A stretch of 16,255 nt of DNA, from contig NZ_JBLRWZ010000042.1 of the NCBI RefSeq assembly GCF_047920995.1, positions 1-16,255 of the forward strand, in the 5' to 3' direction. This document shows, piece by piece, positions 15,445 to 16,255 of this stretch. The stretch comes from Aliidiomarina sp047920995. GTDB lineage: Bacteria; Pseudomonadota; Gammaproteobacteria; Enterobacterales; Alteromonadaceae. Within the stretch, counting starts at the first letter, position 1, and each line of letters begins with the position of its first letter. A program made the position numbers and the translations under genes. The notes below the pieces were generated by a model. That model searched no databases and had not been told where the DNA came from. It saw only the letters and a list, made by a program, of their open reading frames with translations.

Positions 15445-15822
15445 TTAGATGGTAACGCCGGTTGCTAAGCCCACGACACGAACTAAAATTCCATCGAGGC
15501 CCCAAAGTAGCAAAGCTACTAAAACAGTAACCGCAAGCACAATTAACGTGGTTTGCGTGGCTTCTTTACGTGAAGGCCATACTACCTTGCGAACTTCAGT
15601 GCGGCTTTCTTTTGCAAATCCGAGGAAGGTTTTTCCTTTCTCTGTTGTTGCAGCTGCGAAACCTGCGAGGGCAACTAAAATCACTACTGATGCTGCCCGT
15701 AATACTACAGACATATCACCGTAAATATTGTTACCTACAACAGCAGCAACAAGCAAAGCAACTACAATAACCCACTTAGCGATATCGAGTGAGTTTCTTT
15801 GGTTTTCTGTCTTTACATTCAT
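15445..15822 (-). CDS. secE: Preprotein translocase subunit SecE
   Basis: SecE clamps SecY in the inner-membrane SecYEG channel. The 125-aa product from ATG 15820-15822 has the three-helix gammaproteobacterial form: hydrophobic segments at about 16-34, 39-58 and 93-113. The conserved amphipathic stretch ESRTEVRKVVWPSRKEATQT (72-91) lies before the last helix. The frame stays open upstream, but a longer start would lie inside the tRNA-Trp gene and would give a non-homologous proline-rich N-terminus, so it is rejected. No clear Shine-Dalgarno precedes the ATG (GGGTCCGGCATATA); the gap to the tRNA is only 33 bp, so the mRNA 5' end is probably made by tRNA 3' processing. Confidence 0.97.
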   Translation of the reverse strand: MNVKTENQRNSLDIAKWVIVVALLVAAVVGNNIYGDMSVVLRAASVVILVALAGFAAATTEKGKTFLGFAKESRTEVRKVVWPSRKEATQTTLIVLAVTVLVALLLWGLDGILVRVVGLATGVTI

Positions 15823-15855
15823 TATATGCCGGACCCGCGTTGATTCAGCTGTAAC

Positions 15856-15932
15856 TGGCAGGGGTGGAGGGATTCGAACCCCCAACCGTCGGTTTTGGAG
15901 ACCGCTGTTCTACCAATTGGAACTACACCCCT
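15856..15932 (-). tRNA. tRNA-Trp (anticodon CCA)
   Basis: Read on the minus strand the 77-nt gene folds into a full cloverleaf: acceptor AGGGGTG/CACCCCT, D-stem GTTC/GAAC, anticodon loop CTCCAAA with CCA at 15896-15898, a T-loop TTCGAAT, discriminator G and an encoded 3' CCA. The first pair of the anticodon stem is a G-A mismatch (GCGGT opposite ACCGA), which I believe occurs in other gammaproteobacterial tRNA-Trp genes. Its position between tuf and secE is a common gammaproteobacterial arrangement. It shares its promoter with secE-nusG. Confidence 0.98.
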
Positions 15933-16018
15933 AGAAATATTCTAAATTCCGATGATAAACCAACCTTTAGCGAATTGAAGCAAGCTGGGGGAAGGATAGG
16001 CATCGGAATGGACGCGTC

Positions 16019-16046
16019 ATTATACCGATAGAAGCGCCAAAAGCAA
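16019..16046 (-). promoter_or_regulatory. Promoter for tRNA-Trp-secE-nusG
   Basis: A perfect -10 TATAAT (16019-16024) lies 16 bp from TTGCTT (16041-16046); shifting the -35 by one base (CTTGCT) gives 17 bp. A GC-rich discriminator GACGCGTCC follows. Predicted start is near 16011, leaving about 78 nt of 5' leader to be removed from the tRNA. It lies immediately after the tuf terminator, so the two units are separated. Confidence 0.82.
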
Positions 16047-16060
16047 GCCTAGCATCGATC

Positions 16061-16087
16061 AAAAAAGGCTTCCCGAGGGAAGCCTTT
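16061..16087 (-). terminator. Rho-independent terminator after the upstream tuf gene
   Basis: The inverted repeat GGCTTCC/GGAAGCC with loop CTCG, extended by A/T pairs, ends in six T's on the minus strand. It is about 22 bases past the tuf stop. The other face also ends in TTTCTTT, so it may work in both directions. Confidence 0.92.
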
Positions 16088-16108
16088 CTTTCATAGTGCC
16101 AACTAAAA

Positions 16109-16255
16109 TTAATCGAGAATCTTAGATACAACACCAGCGCCTACGGTACGGCCACCTTCGCGAATTGCGAAACGTAAACCGTCATCCATTGCGATTGGTG
16201 CAATCAGTTCAACTACGAACTTGATGTTGTCACCAGGCATTACCATTTCTACGCC
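16109..16255 (-). CDS. tuf: Elongation factor Tu, C-terminal part (5' end of gene outside window)
   Basis: The last 48 codons of a second tuf copy run in from the right edge. They encode the end of the C-terminal beta-barrel domain, beginning GVEMVMPGDNIKF, passing through the conserved FAIREGGRTVGAGVV and ending SKILD before TAA (16109-16111). The segment is open and colinear with EF-Tu, with no sign of decay. A terminator follows directly, so this tuf closes its own transcription unit upstream of tRNA-Trp. Its promoter and N-terminus lie outside the window. Confidence 0.97.
   Translation of the reverse strand, partial: GVEMVMPGDNIKFVVELIAPIAMDDGLRFAIREGGRTVGAGVVSKILD

Noticed and set aside
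15823..15885. N-terminal extension of secE by 21 codons
   Set aside because: It would begin inside the tRNA-Trp T-arm and give a proline-rich segment not found in SecE; the ATG at 15822 starts the conserved protein.
1..16255. Mobile elements, CRISPR arrays, defence or secretion cassettes, novel enzyme systems
   Set aside because: Both strands were scanned; all sizeable coding capacity is accounted for by core translation, transcription and Sec genes, with no direct-repeat arrays, transposase-like frames or foreign-looking inserts.

Overview
The window is a conserved information-processing locus of a gammaproteobacterium. Every gene lies on the minus strand, so the transcriptional order runs from high to low coordinates: tuf (3' end only) - tRNA-Trp - secE - nusG - rplK - rplA - rplJ - rplL - rpoB - rpoC - rpsL - rpsG - fusA - tuf (5' end only). 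The protein sequences (RpoB 1342 aa starting MAYSYSEKKRIRKDFG, 156-aa S7, RpoC with E. coli-like residue spacing) and a second tuf copy directly behind fusA suggest an Alteromonadales-type marine gammaproteobacterium, possibly Idiomarinaceae-like. That family-level guess is inference from remembered homologues, not a search.

Layout. The right end (16109-16255) is the last 48 codons of one tuf, followed by a rho-independent terminator. A strong promoter (16019-16046) then starts a tRNA-Trp/secE/nusG unit in which the mRNA for secE begins essentially where the tRNA ends. A second promoter, whose -35 overlaps the nusG stop codon, drives rplK-rplA. A long leader (13318-13637) carries the rplJ promoter and an L10-type autoregulatory RNA, leading rplJ-rplL-rpoB-rpoC. 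Between rplL and rpoB are a textbook attenuator and a further structured RNA that can be drawn as an H-type pseudoknot. rpoC ends at a terminator, and a near-consensus promoter (TTGACA-17-TAAAAT) starts the str operon rpsL-rpsG-fusA-tuf, which runs off the left end.

The genes act together: SecE is a subunit of the SecYEG translocon, NusG couples RNA polymerase to ribosomes and Rho, L11/L1/L10/L7-L12 build the L1 and L7/L12 stalks, RpoB/RpoC are the catalytic core of RNA polymerase, S12/S7 are small-subunit proteins, and EF-G/EF-Tu are the elongation GTPases that work at the L7/L12 stalk. RpoB and S12 keep wild-type residues at the classical rifampicin and streptomycin resistance positions.

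I see no mobile element, CRISPR array, phage gene, defence system or unknown protein-coding cassette. No coding sequence is broken. What merits a second look is in the intergenic RNA and DNA: the rplL-rpoB pseudoknot candidate, a 14-bp perfect palindrome in the rplJ promoter spacer, a UUCG-capped hairpin between rpoB and rpoC, an inverted repeat in the tRNA-Trp leader, a secE gene without a clear Shine-Dalgarno, and a tiny hydrophobic reading frame between the rpoC terminator and the str promoter.
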